DNA from: Pseudomonas sp. SL4(2022)
Lineage (GTDB): Bacteria > Pseudomonadota > Gammaproteobacteria > Pseudomonadales > Pseudomonadaceae
Length of the DNA stretch: 64,000 nt
NCBI RefSeq assembly: GCF_026625725.1
Contig: NZ_CP113060.1
Span: 4,036,001 to 4,100,000 of the forward strand
Reading direction: 5' to 3'
Part shown: piece after piece, positions 8,210-16,795 of the stretch
Layout of the letters: each line of letters begins with the position of its first letter
Position numbering within the stretch: the stretch's first letter is position 1
Notes under the pieces: model-generated
Told to the model about the DNA's origin: nothing
What the model saw: only the letters and a program-made list of their open reading frames with translations
The model's database searches: none
Program-made: the position numbers and the translations under genes

Positions 8210-9835
8210 ATGAAGAACTGGAAGATACGCACCCATTTACTACTTCTTTCTGGCTGTCTGTTGCTCGGTTTGCTCTGCGTAGGCGGCTTGGGCCTGCATG
8301 CATTGCAAGCGACGGTGAAAGGCCTGCAGACGGTGTATCTGGACCGCGTTGTGCCACTACGTGATCTCAAGCTGATAGCTGACCTCTATGCCGTGAACAT
8401 CGTCGATGCCACACACAAGGCTCGCAGTGGTGAACTCAGCAGTAAAGCCGCACAGCAACTGATCGGAGAGGCTCAGACGCGTATCGAGAAAACCTGGGCA
8501 GCCTACCTGGCAACCACACTGATTGCCGAAGAACACGCCTTGATCGAGCAAATCGAACCGATGATGGATCAGACCCGGGGGCCCCTGAACGAGCTAAAGA
8601 ATTTACTTAATCACGAAGATAAAGCCGGTATTGACGCATTTGCCACTCGCCAGCTTTACCCATTGATCGACCCGCTGTCAGGCAAGTTCGCCGAATTGAT
8701 TGAAGTGCAGCTGGTTGAAGCCAAACGGCAATATGAATTGGGCGAGGCGGCATACGCCAACAAACTCCAGCTGAGTCTCAGCGTACTGCTGATTGCCCTG
8801 ACTGTGGGACTGGCGCAAGTCATCTACTTCCTACGCCTGATGAGCGACAAACTGGGCGCCGAACCCGGCGAACTGGAAGAAATCAGTGCTCGCATTGCTG
8901 AAGGCCGCCTCGATAGCGGAAAGACTCTCAGCAACCAGGTCATGACAGGGGTTATGAAGTCCGTACAAGCCATGCGCCGCGGGCTACAAGACACGATTGG
9001 CAGTATCGGTGAAGCGTCAGAACAGATTGAATGCGCCGCCTTGCAGCTTGCTTCGTCATCTGAGCAGGTGCTGACCAGTGCCAACGTTCAAAGTGATACC
9101 GCTGCAGCCATGGCCGCGACGGTTGAAGAGCTGGCGGTAAGCATCAATCACATCGCCGAGAACGCACAACAAACCTATGACATGGCCAAAAAAGCCGGCG
9201 ATATGACCGATACCGGAATCCAGGTGATGGCGCGCGCCTCAGAGGAGATGCACCAAATTGCCTTAATGGTGCAACAGAGTTCCAGAGATGTGGAAACTCT
9301 GGCCGATCAGTCACGCAACATCAGCGCCATCGTTGATGTAATCCGTGGCATCGCCGAGCAGACCAACCTGCTTGCCCTTAATGCCGCGATTGAAGCCGCG
9401 CGCGCCGGTGAGCAAGGGCGTGGATTTGCCGTTGTGGCAGACGAAGTACGCAGCCTGGCGGGTCGTACGGCCCACTCGACAACTGAAATTGTGGCCCTGG
9501 TTGATGCCATTCAAAGTGGCATGCATAAGGCACAGAGCAGCATGGCAGCCGGCTGTGAAAGGCTCAGCAGCGGTACACAACTGGTGGATCAGGCTGGCAG
9601 CTCCATGGGTGGCATCCGAGAGGCACTTAATCAGTCGCTACAAGCCGTTAGCGTCATTGCCTCATCATTGCAAGAGCAGCGTGCCGCGAGTGAGCAAGTG
9701 GCCATGAACGTTGAGAAGGTTGCACAAATCGTCGAAGAAAACTCCGCGGCTCAAAATGACATCGTCCAGGCAACTCAGGCGCTGCAAGCCATGTCAGGAC
9801 GCCTGCAGGTGGTTATGCGCCGCTTCAGTTTCTAG
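8210..9835 (+). CDS. Methyl-accepting chemotaxis protein, four-helix-bundle sensor
   Basis: A 541-residue chemoreceptor. TM1 lies near residues 8-30, followed by a helical periplasmic sensor of about 150 residues that looks like the 4HB_MCP type (no Cache motifs). TM2 is near 185-207, then a degenerate HAMP region. The cytoplasmic signalling domain has the invariant hairpin tip EQTNLLALNAAIEAARAGEQ followed by GRGFAVVADEVR. No C-terminal CheR-binding pentapeptide is present. An AGGAAGG site sits 6 bases before the ATG at 8210; the GTG one codon earlier is less likely. Ligand unknown. Confidence 0.92.
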   Translation: MKNWKIRTHLLLLSGCLLLGLLCVGGLGLHALQATVKGLQTVYLDRVVPLRDLKLIADLYAVNIVDATHKARSGELSSKAAQQLIGEAQTRIEKTWAAYLATTLIAEEHALIEQIEPMMDQTRGPLNELKNLLNHEDKAGIDAFATRQLYPLIDPLSGKFAELIEVQLVEAKRQYELGEAAYANKLQLSLSVLLIALTVGLAQVIYFLRLMSDKLGAEPGELEEISARIAEGRLDSGKTLSNQVMTGVMKSVQAMRRGLQDTIGSIGEASEQIECAALQLASSSEQVLTSANVQSDTAAAMAATVEELAVSINHIAENAQQTYDMAKKAGDMTDTGIQVMARASEEMHQIALMVQQSSRDVETLADQSRNISAIVDVIRGIAEQTNLLALNAAIEAARAGEQGRGFAVVADEVRSLAGRTAHSTTEIVALVDAIQSGMHKAQSSMAAGCERLSSGTQLVDQAGSSMGGIREALNQSLQAVSVIASSLQEQRAASEQVAMNVEKVAQIVEENSAAQNDIVQATQALQAMSGRLQVVMRRFSF

Positions 9836-9875
9836 CGACTAATGGCCCAACAGCCATGAGCCGTCACCACAAGGC

Positions 9876-10178
9876 TTAATCGACCTTCACTGTGCCCTTA
9901 GGCTTAAGAGTTCGCGCCCGCTGTTCCTCCAGCAACAGTAAATCCTGGTCACGTTTGCTTCGCGCAGACTCAGGCTGGACAGGATTCCTTAGCAAAGGCG
10001 GATTGTCATTGGTCTGATCTGGTACAGGCTGTAGTACGACAGGAGCATAAGGCTGTGGTGTGCTGGTGCCGGGCGAACCGGCAGCTGGCGCTTTGATTGA
10101 TAGCGCTGGCAACGGCTGAGCTGACGCCAGTGTGGCGATCAACACGGGCAATACACACAGTATTGTGATCAGGCGCAT
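9876..10178 (-). CDS. Small secreted proline-rich protein, unknown
   Basis: A 100-residue protein with a clear Sec signal peptide (MRLITILCVLPVLIATLASA, cleavage probably after ASA). The mature part is low in complexity and rich in proline and glutamine, ending in charged residues (RDQDLLLLEEQRARTLKPKG). The start at 10178 has a GGAG site. The upstream in-frame extension to 10250 lacks one. No family recognised. It is convergent with the chemoreceptor. Confidence 0.65.
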   Translation of the reverse strand: MRLITILCVLPVLIATLASAQPLPALSIKAPAAGSPGTSTPQPYAPVVLQPVPDQTNDNPPLLRNPVQPESARSKRDQDLLLLEEQRARTLKPKGTVKVD

Positions 10179-10303
10179 GGCAATATCTCCAGAGCAGGTA
10201 TCGTGTTGGGCCATAACCTTTGCGTTTAGTGCCGCATAGGCGGTTCTCACTGACAGCCGGCAAGGCTAGACTCCGCCTCAAGTACCAGATCACGAGATTC
10301 CAG

Positions 10304-10675
10304 ATGAGCAGCGATAAATCCCCAGCCTTCACCAGCAAGCTTGACCGCATTCTCGCCGAAGCCCAACGCACGCGCGAAGAAGGCTACCGCGACAAGGCGC
10401 TGAAGATGTACCCGCATGTCTGCGGCCGCTGCGCACGGGAATTCTCCGGCAAACGCCTAAGCGAGCTGACTGTTCACCACCGCGACCATAATCACGACAA
10501 TAACCCGCAAGACGGTTCCAACTGGGAGTTGTTGTGCCTGTATTGCCATGACAACGAGCATGCGCGCTATACCGACCAGCAGTATTTCAGCGATGCCTCG
10601 CTGAGCACACCAAAGACCGCCCAGGCGACCCACAACCCATTCGCGGACCTTGCCGCCCTACTGAAAAAGAACTAG
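10304..10675 (+). CDS. YajD-like HNH nuclease
   Basis: A 123-residue protein of the YajD type. It contains a zinc-ribbon-like CGRCAREF pair near residue 41 and a later CLYCHDNEH, enclosing the HNH core LTVHHRDHNHDNNPQDGSNW, where the HH and the N/H residues are expected for metal binding and catalysis. The biological substrate of YajD proteins is not established. The start MSSDKSP is chosen because upstream codons have no plausible initiation signal and homologs begin there. Confidence 0.85.
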   Translation: MSSDKSPAFTSKLDRILAEAQRTREEGYRDKALKMYPHVCGRCAREFSGKRLSELTVHHRDHNHDNNPQDGSNWELLCLYCHDNEHARYTDQQYFSDASLSTPKTAQATHNPFADLAALLKKN

Positions 10676-10808
10676 CAGGCGCCATCACGCCCCAGCCGAA
10701 AGGTGTACAGCGTTATACTTGCCCGCCTTTTCTGCTCAGCCGCCCTTGGCGACCCACTTCGATCACCCTGGGGCGGCGCTCTACCTCCCGAATCTTTGCG
10801 AGTACCGC

Positions 10809-11279
10809 GTGGCCAATAAAAGATACGCCTGCATCGGCCTGTTCAACCCGAAATCCCCGGAAAACGTTGGCGCAGTGATGCGTGCGGCTGGCTGCTATGG
10901 CGTCAGCTCAGTGTTCTACACCGGCAAGCGCTACGAACGCGCCCGAGACTTTGTAACCGACACAAAGCGTATCTACATGGATATTCCGCTGATTGGCGTG
11001 CCGGATCTGCAGCAGATTATCCCCCTGGGCTGCACGCCGGTGGCCGTAGAGCTGGTCGAAGGGGCGCGGCCATTGCCGGAATACACCCACCCTGACCGCG
11101 CCATCTATATCTTCGGCCCCGAAGACGGCTCATTGAGCAAGGAAGTGCGCGACTGGTGCGAAGATGTGATTTACATCCCCACCGAAGGCTGCATGAACCT
11201 TGCCGCGACGGTCAACGTGGTGCTCTATGACCGCATGGCCAAGGGCAACAACACCAAGTCCGGTCCCAAGTTCAAATAG
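10809..11279 (+). CDS. TrmH/SpoU-type RNA methyltransferase
   Basis: A 156-residue protein of the SpoU (SPOUT) superfamily. Motifs typical of the knot fold are visible: NPKSPENVGAVMRAAGCYG (start of domain), YIFGPEDGSLS, and the C-terminal IPTEGCMNLAATVNVVLYDR that forms the AdoMet-binding knot. It likely 2'-O-methylates an RNA, but the target cannot be assigned. The preferred start is the GTG at 10809 (VANKRYACIG), immediately before the conserved domain. An in-frame ATG at 10719 would add 30 non-conserved residues. Confidence 0.82.
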   Translation: MANKRYACIGLFNPKSPENVGAVMRAAGCYGVSSVFYTGKRYERARDFVTDTKRIYMDIPLIGVPDLQQIIPLGCTPVAVELVEGARPLPEYTHPDRAIYIFGPEDGSLSKEVRDWCEDVIYIPTEGCMNLAATVNVVLYDRMAKGNNTKSGPKFK

Positions 11280-11353
11280 GCGGCTTATACCGCTAGTGAT
11301 ACCAGGGCGAGCAGCACCAAACCGGTACTGCTCATCCTTCACGCGCCGAGGCT

Positions 11354-13837
11354 TTAGAAGAACTGCGAGGCGCTGACTTTGATATTACGCCCCACACCCG
11401 AGACCGCTTCACCCAGGTAAGGGTAATACTCACGGTTGAACAGGTTATCGACCGTGATGCGTGCTTCAAACCCTTTGACTTGAGTGGGCTGCCAGCTCGC
11501 AAATACACCGTGTAAGGCGTATCCCTGACTTTCAGGAAGACTCCAACCGCTCGCCAGGGGGTCATTATCTTCAGGTGAGCGGTCCTGCTTGCGCACGAAA
11601 TTGCCAGTCCAACCCACTGCCATGTCGACCTCCGGTACTTTCACACCCAAGGTGGCAACTGCTTTGCGCGGAGGAATTTCAGCAATCCAGGTTTTCTCTC
11701 CCCATGGATTGCGCGGGGATGCATCACGCTGGCCACGAATGTAGGAAAACGAAAGGCTGCCGAACAGACGCGAACTGTCATAAAAGGACTCAACTTCAAC
11801 CCCTTCAATCGTGTAACCAGGCAGGTTGCGGTTGTTGCTCAGCGGTTGGGCACACACGCTGTTGCCCGCCCCTGTGCTGATCTGTTCTACGCAGGAGATA
11901 CCGGTGCGTTTGAAAATCTCATCCTTGCCGCGATTACGAAATAACGTGGTGCGCACCTGCAGGCTGTCGCCATCGCGTAACAGCCGATCGAAATTGGCAA
12001 TGCTGCCGAGCCTTACACCACGAATCCGCTCTCGCTCCAGATGGCGGCTAGAAGCAGGCACGCTGCTTGCCGCACTCTGCACTTCATAAAGTTCATCAAT
12101 CAGCGGAGCACGCCAGGTTTTGCTGTAGTCCGCGAAAAACGCCAGGTTGTCGGTGGCCGTCCAGAAGATACCCAAACGTGGCGACCAACCGCTGTAAGTC
12201 ACGCTGCTGTAATCATGTCCTACAGCTGGATTTGTGCTGCTGTAGCGTGCTGCCAGGTTAGGCTCACCTTGGCTGTATACCTCGTCATATCGCAGCGCCG
12301 GGGTGATGGTCAGTGAACCAAAGGTGATTGCATCCTGAATGTAACCACTGCGGGTTTCCTGTTCGCCCGACGGCATGTAATAAGGCTGCATGAGACCGTA
12401 GTTGTAGGTCTTATCCTTGATTTTGCTGAGATCCAGCATCAGCGAATCACGCTGATGCCCGTGCCACTGCATACCCACTGTCACTGCGTGATCGAGAACG
12501 CCTGTGGTAAAGCGGCTCTCGTTGTTCAACTCGGCAAGTCTGTCGGTGTAGTCCACCCAGCTTTCATTACCCAGCGAGGAAGCAAAGCCAGCGCTGGCAT
12601 TGGCTGGGCGCTTATCGTGCTGGTCAGTTTTTGAATAGGCGTAGCTGGCCGTAACATTGATCATGGAATTATCCAGCGGCGCGTAATTCCATTTCAGGGA
12701 GTAGTTTTCATCGTCCTGATCGCGATAGACCAGCTTACGTTTCCATGCACCATCCAGCCCATATTTGGCGATCTCAGCAGCTGTCGGCGCGGCCATTTCG
12801 TCACGTTTGGCCGCAAAAGGCTCCCAGGCATTACTGCCAGACTGCATGGCCGAAAGCGTAAACAGATGTTCGTCATTCAGGCGCAAGTTGCTCTTGAAGA
12901 GAAAGGCGTCAAGGCTATTGGACGAATAATCAAAGCGCGTACCGTTGGGTCGCTTGATGTTGTCGCCTTCGCGTCCGTTGAGAAAGAGCAATGCATCCAG
13001 CATGCGCTCTTCGGTCTGGCCATAAACGGCACCACTGTAGATATTCTGATGGTCATTGCTGTGATAACCATATTTGAGGAACGCACCGACTGGCTTGCCA
13101 TCACGCAACAGGTCTTCCGGGTCTTTGGTATCAACCTTGATCACCCCACCAAAACCGCCGTTGCCATACATCATGCTGTGGGGGCCTTTATCCACGTCCA
13201 CATGCTTGATCAGTTCCGGCTCGATAAATACCGAACCCTGGCGATACTTCTCAAAGCCTTTAGGGGCGCCATCCAGAATGACTTTGACATCTTCAACATC
13301 GCCCATGCCCCAGATGTTGAGTGTTTGCCCACCTGGCCTTGGTGAACCGCTGGAACTAACACCTGGCAGCACATCGAGCAGAGACGCGATGTTGTCCGCC
13401 TGCTGTCGGTTGATGTCTTCCTCCGTGAGCGTTGAGCGACCAACGCTCTCGCTGGTGATGCGGCTGCCCATCACGGTGGTACTGCCTAGCTCGAGCGTAT
13501 TGCTTACCTGAGCAGCCTGCTTGCGCTGACGCACTACAAAGCCATCCCCGGTTGGCACCAGTTCGAGCCCACTATTACGCAACAGGTGTTCCAGCGCCTC
13601 ACGGGGGGTCAATTTGCCACTTAACGCAGGGGCTTGCAGATCACGCATCTGCGCTTCATCGAAGAGAATTTGCAACTGGCTCTGTTGTGCCAATGCATTG
13701 ATGGCGCTGGCCAAGGGTTGCACGGGTAGGTTGAAGTTGTACGCCTGTGCCTGCGCACTGCTGCTCAGCAGACAACTGGCCAAGGCGCTGCTGACACACA
13801 GCTGACGCAAGGTAAAACAGGTGAGGCGGGTTTTCAT
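11354..13837 (-). CDS. hxuA: TonB-dependent receptor with STN signalling domain (HxuA/HasR-like)
   Basis: An 827-residue outer-membrane transducer. A signal peptide (ending SSSAQA) is followed by an STN domain (about 30-100), then a plug with a TonB-box-like region and the DNIASLLDVLPGV motif, and a 22-strand barrel ending in Phe (KVSASQFF). The FRAP-like WRAPLIDELYE box and the NREYYPYLGE end resemble heme receptors of the HasR/HxuA group. With the upstream ECF sigma and FecR genes this matches the Hxu-type order sigma, anti-sigma, receptor. Heme as ligand is inferred. A GGAGA site precedes the ATG at 13837. Confidence 0.85.
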   Translation of the reverse strand: MKTRLTCFTLRQLCVSSALASCLLSSSAQAQAYNFNLPVQPLASAINALAQQSQLQILFDEAQMRDLQAPALSGKLTPREALEHLLRNSGLELVPTGDGFVVRQRKQAAQVSNTLELGSTTVMGSRITSESVGRSTLTEEDINRQQADNIASLLDVLPGVSSSGSPRPGGQTLNIWGMGDVEDVKVILDGAPKGFEKYRQGSVFIEPELIKHVDVDKGPHSMMYGNGGFGGVIKVDTKDPEDLLRDGKPVGAFLKYGYHSNDHQNIYSGAVYGQTEERMLDALLFLNGREGDNIKRPNGTRFDYSSNSLDAFLFKSNLRLNDEHLFTLSAMQSGSNAWEPFAAKRDEMAAPTAAEIAKYGLDGAWKRKLVYRDQDDENYSLKWNYAPLDNSMINVTASYAYSKTDQHDKRPANASAGFASSLGNESWVDYTDRLAELNNESRFTTGVLDHAVTVGMQWHGHQRDSLMLDLSKIKDKTYNYGLMQPYYMPSGEQETRSGYIQDAITFGSLTITPALRYDEVYSQGEPNLAARYSSTNPAVGHDYSSVTYSGWSPRLGIFWTATDNLAFFADYSKTWRAPLIDELYEVQSAASSVPASSRHLERERIRGVRLGSIANFDRLLRDGDSLQVRTTLFRNRGKDEIFKRTGISCVEQISTGAGNSVCAQPLSNNRNLPGYTIEGVEVESFYDSSRLFGSLSFSYIRGQRDASPRNPWGEKTWIAEIPPRKAVATLGVKVPEVDMAVGWTGNFVRKQDRSPEDNDPLASGWSLPESQGYALHGVFASWQPTQVKGFEARITVDNLFNREYYPYLGEAVSGVGRNIKVSASQFF

Positions 13838-13970
13838 GCAAGTCTCCCAGATACTGCCAAACCGCCTTCGCAGCCGGCGGACACGAGGAAGACGCAACAC
13901 AGAACAAAACCCACACCCTCAAATGCAAAATATTTTCATTTACACTGATGAAAGACCACCAAGCGCCTAG

Positions 13971-14939
13971 CTATTGCGCATGGATCAACACACCATCATC
14001 ACCCTGATGCTCCACCCGAACCGGCAAGAGGTGAGGCAGCGCCGCAAGAAAGGCATCCGGATCATTGATATTCAGGCTGCCGGAGATACGCTTCTCGGCC
14101 AGGTTGGTGTTGACCAGACGCACGGGGGCTGCGCGGTAATGAGACAGTTCGTCAAGTAACAGCCCCAATGGACGATCACGAAAAACCAGCAGTCCACGAC
14201 GCCAACTGGCGATTTCCTCATGCCCCAGGCGCAGCTGTTGTAGGTGCTTGCTGCGGTGGTCGAACGCAAGTCCCTCGCCCGCCCCTAGCATGACCTGCTG
14301 CGCTGAGCCGAGCTGCGGCTGCACCATGACCCGACCGCTTTCTACCGCCACGGCCAGGTGCTCGCGACTGCGGCGCACACTGAAACGCGTACCCACCACA
14401 CGTACACGGCTCTGACCCGCGATCACTTCGAAGGGCCGCGCCACATCCGGGGCGACCGCAAAGAAGGCCTCGCCGTCCAGCAGCTCAGCTTCGCGATGAT
14501 CGGGATACAGACGCACCTGTAACCGGCTACCGACGTTCAGATCAATCCGCGTGCCATCCGCGAGTTCAACCTGCCGCTGTTCATTCGCTTCGCTGGACAG
14601 GCTTAGTTCTTGAACAGGCAATGCGCCGAACCAGTTTTGGGGTGTGGCCAACACGCTGCACAACAGCACCACTGAAGCGGCCAGGGCACGCCCTGGCGTC
14701 CAGCGCCGCACTCTGCGCATCGGCAGTACGGCCCCAGGTAGCAAGACTGGACGCGGCATCAGATCAAAGTCTGCCCAGACGCGCTGCATATCGGCCAGTG
14801 CACACACATGGGAAATATCGGCCGTCAACCAGGCATCCAATTGCGCCTGTTCATCGCTCGACAGGCCACGGCAGCAGCGGCTGAACCAAACGGCAGCCTG
14901 TTCATCAATCACGGTCTGATTCAGTGAATGCACATTCAT
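13971..14939 (-). CDS. hxuR: FecR-family anti-sigma regulator
   Basis: A 322-residue single-pass inner-membrane regulator. The N-terminal cytoplasmic DUF4880 part contains AAVWFSRCCRGLSSDEQAQL. One membrane helix lies near residue 88-105 (ALAASVVLLCSVLA), followed by the FecR periplasmic domain (VELADGTRIDLNVGSRLQV) and a C-terminal STN-like secretin segment. It relays the ligand-bound receptor signal to the ECF sigma factor. Its ATG overlaps the sigma stop by 4 bases (14936-14939), indicating coupled translation. The symbol follows the locus resemblance and is tentative. Confidence 0.88.
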   Translation of the reverse strand: MNVHSLNQTVIDEQAAVWFSRCCRGLSSDEQAQLDAWLTADISHVCALADMQRVWADFDLMPRPVLLPGAVLPMRRVRRWTPGRALAASVVLLCSVLATPQNWFGALPVQELSLSSEANEQRQVELADGTRIDLNVGSRLQVRLYPDHREAELLDGEAFFAVAPDVARPFEVIAGQSRVRVVGTRFSVRRSREHLAVAVESGRVMVQPQLGSAQQVMLGAGEGLAFDHRSKHLQQLRLGHEEIASWRRGLLVFRDRPLGLLLDELSHYRAAPVRLVNTNLAEKRISGSLNINDPDAFLAALPHLLPVRVEHQGDDGVLIHAQ

Positions 14940-15475
14940 GGCACCACCTCGGCACCGCAGCCTTCGACGCGCCGCTTGCAGTGCAACAAGGCGCTGGCGA
15001 TGTGCTTCTCCACCATGCTCAGAGAAATGCCCATGCGCTCAGCTACTTCGGCCTGGGACAAGCCCTCGAAGCGATGCAGCACAAAGGCCTCCCGACGCCT
15101 CGGCGACAACTCATCCAACGCCAGGGCCAACATCTGCAAGCGCTGACGTTGCTCGATTGTCTCCAGGGGACTGACGCCCTGCTGATCAACCAGGGTATCC
15201 AGACTTTGTCCTGTGGCGGCATCGTCATTGAACGGTGCTTGGGCCTGCTGTCGACGCCAATGATCGCGCAGCAGGTTGCGGGCAATCTGAAACAGAAATG
15301 CCCGTGGCTGCTGCACTGTGCTGCGCTCACGCCAGCACAGCCAGTGGGTGAAGGCATCCTGGGCCAGGTCAGCAGCATCGGCTGCGCTGCCCAGGCGCTT
15401 GCCGAGAAACTTCAGCAACTCGGCATGCAAGGTGCGGTAAGCCAGAGAAATCGAGCCATGAAATTGCTCATCCAT
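14936..15475 (-). CDS. hxuI: FecI-type ECF sigma factor
   Basis: A 179-residue ECF sigma-70 factor. Region 2 lies near residues 12-78 (DLAQDAFTHWL and FLFQIARNLLRDHWRR), and region 4 near 115-165 with the helix-turn-helix GLSQAEVAERMGISLSMVEKHI. It should direct transcription of the receptor gene 11354-13837 when iron is short and ligand is sensed. A palindromic Fur box lies about 100 bases upstream at 15574-15592. First gene of a three-gene locus. Confidence 0.9.
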   Translation of the reverse strand: MDEQFHGSISLAYRTLHAELLKFLGKRLGSAADAADLAQDAFTHWLCWRERSTVQQPRAFLFQIARNLLRDHWRRQQAQAPFNDDAATGQSLDTLVDQQGVSPLETIEQRQRLQMLALALDELSPRRREAFVLHRFEGLSQAEVAERMGISLSMVEKHIASALLHCKRRVEGCGAEVVP

Positions 15476-15573
15476 GGCGATACGGTTGATACAGCTGACA
15501 ACTGATGAACACCCTAACTCCTGACCTGCGGCGACCGTACAACGCAGCGCGGTACGTTGATCGGCAAGACTTA

Positions 15574-15592
15574 AATGATAATGCTTATCATT
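15574..15592. promoter_or_regulatory. Fur box upstream of the ECF sigma gene
   Basis: AATGATAATGCTTATCATT is a perfect palindrome (8-base arms, 3-base centre) and agrees well with the Fur consensus built from GATAAT hexamers. Its position about 100 bases upstream of the sigma start fits iron repression of the whole signalling locus. Confidence 0.85.
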
Positions 15593-15651
15593 AGATAATT
15601 TTCAGATTGAAGTGGTCAAGCACCACTTAACACATGCGGCGCAAACAACAA

Positions 15652-15669
15652 CGCCACCTATGGGTGGCG
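15652..15669 (-). terminator. Terminator after polyamine-type binding protein
   Basis: A stem CGCCACC/GGTGGCG with a 4-base loop lies 26 bases beyond the stop of the gene at 15695. On the minus strand it is followed by GTTGTTGTTTG, a T-rich tract. Confidence 0.65.
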
Positions 15670-15694
15670 CTGCTTGCAGGTGTTACAGCGGGGA

Positions 15695-16786
15695 TCAAAG
15701 CCCGGACTTGAGCCGACTGAATGCACGTGTCAGGGCGCGGTTGAACGCCGGATTATTGTCGTTCTTGGTGTACAGTTGAGCGCGTATCGCAGCGGGTGGA
15801 TAGGTGCCTGGGTCAGCAAGAATCGCTGGCTCGACCGTGGCATTCGCCGCCGGCACTGCATTGGCGTAGTAGATAGTGTTAGTGATGGCGCCGATGACAT
15901 CAGGCGTCATCAGATGATCCATCAACGCCAGGCCCGCCTCAGGATGCGGCGCATCCTTGGGGATGACCATCGCATCGAACCAGATCAGCGTGCCTTCGCG
16001 CGGAATGCTGTAGTGCAGGCTGTAGGCCTTGCCCGCCTGCTCAGCCTGGCCGGCCGCCATCGACACGTTGCCGTTCCATGACATCGCCAGGCAGGTATCG
16101 CCGTTGGCCAGGTCGCTGATGTTACGGTCGTTGTCGAAGTAGCGGATCGATGGCCGTACCTTGGCCAAGTGCGCCTCGGCCAGTTTCAGATCGTCCAGGC
16201 GCTGCTGGTTGATATCCAGCCCCAGGTAGCGGAACGCAGCGGCAAACACCTCATTGGGGTCGTTGAGGAAACTCACCCCACAGTCGGCGAATTTCGCCAC
16301 GACGGCTGGATCCATCAGCATGGCCCAGCTGTCGGTTGGCGCATTGGCCATGCGCGTGTTGATGGCCTGCTGCTGGTAGCCAAAGCCGGTGGTGCCCCAC
16401 ACATACAACCCGGCATAGCGGTTACCCGGATCAAAGGTCGCCATATGCCCGGTGAACTCCGGATCAAGCTCACGAAGATGCGGCACTGCGGCCTTGTCCA
16501 GCGGCTGTACAGCCCCACTTTTGATGGCCCGCTGCAGATGCTGCCCAGCGGTGAGCACCAAGTCATATCCGCTGCGCCCGGTGAGCAGCTTGGTTTCCAC
16601 GGTTTCCAGCGAGTCGAAATGATCGACCACCACCTTAATCCCGGTCTTCTGCTCGAAGCTACTGAGAGTGTCCGGGGCCAGGTACTCGCCCCAGATAAAT
16701 AAATTGACCTGCTTCGGCGCTTCGGCCGCCAGCGCCTGAACGCTGGCGGCCAAACCAAGGGCTAAGAGACTGATATGCAGCTTCAT
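15695..16786 (-). CDS. Polyamine ABC transporter substrate-binding protein (PotF/SpuD-like)
   Basis: A 363-residue periplasmic binding protein with a signal peptide (ASVQALA). The mature start VNLFIWGEYLAPDTLSSFEQ and the internal VWGTTGFGYQ resemble PotD/PotF/SpuD proteins that bind putrescine, spermidine or related amines. No permease or ATPase gene is adjacent, so it must share a transporter encoded elsewhere or act as a sensor. Its AGGAGG site overlaps the stop of the upstream agmatine deiminase gene, 9 bases away, so both are likely one transcript. Agmatine or putrescine as ligand is inferred from context. Confidence 0.88.
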   Translation of the reverse strand: MKLHISLLALGLAASVQALAAEAPKQVNLFIWGEYLAPDTLSSFEQKTGIKVVVDHFDSLETVETKLLTGRSGYDLVLTAGQHLQRAIKSGAVQPLDKAAVPHLRELDPEFTGHMATFDPGNRYAGLYVWGTTGFGYQQQAINTRMANAPTDSWAMLMDPAVVAKFADCGVSFLNDPNEVFAAAFRYLGLDINQQRLDDLKLAEAHLAKVRPSIRYFDNDRNISDLANGDTCLAMSWNGNVSMAAGQAEQAGKAYSLHYSIPREGTLIWFDAMVIPKDAPHPEAGLALMDHLMTPDVIGAITNTIYYANAVPAANATVEPAILADPGTYPPAAIRAQLYTKNDNNPAFNRALTRAFSRLKSGL

Positions 16787-16795
16787 AAGAGCCTC

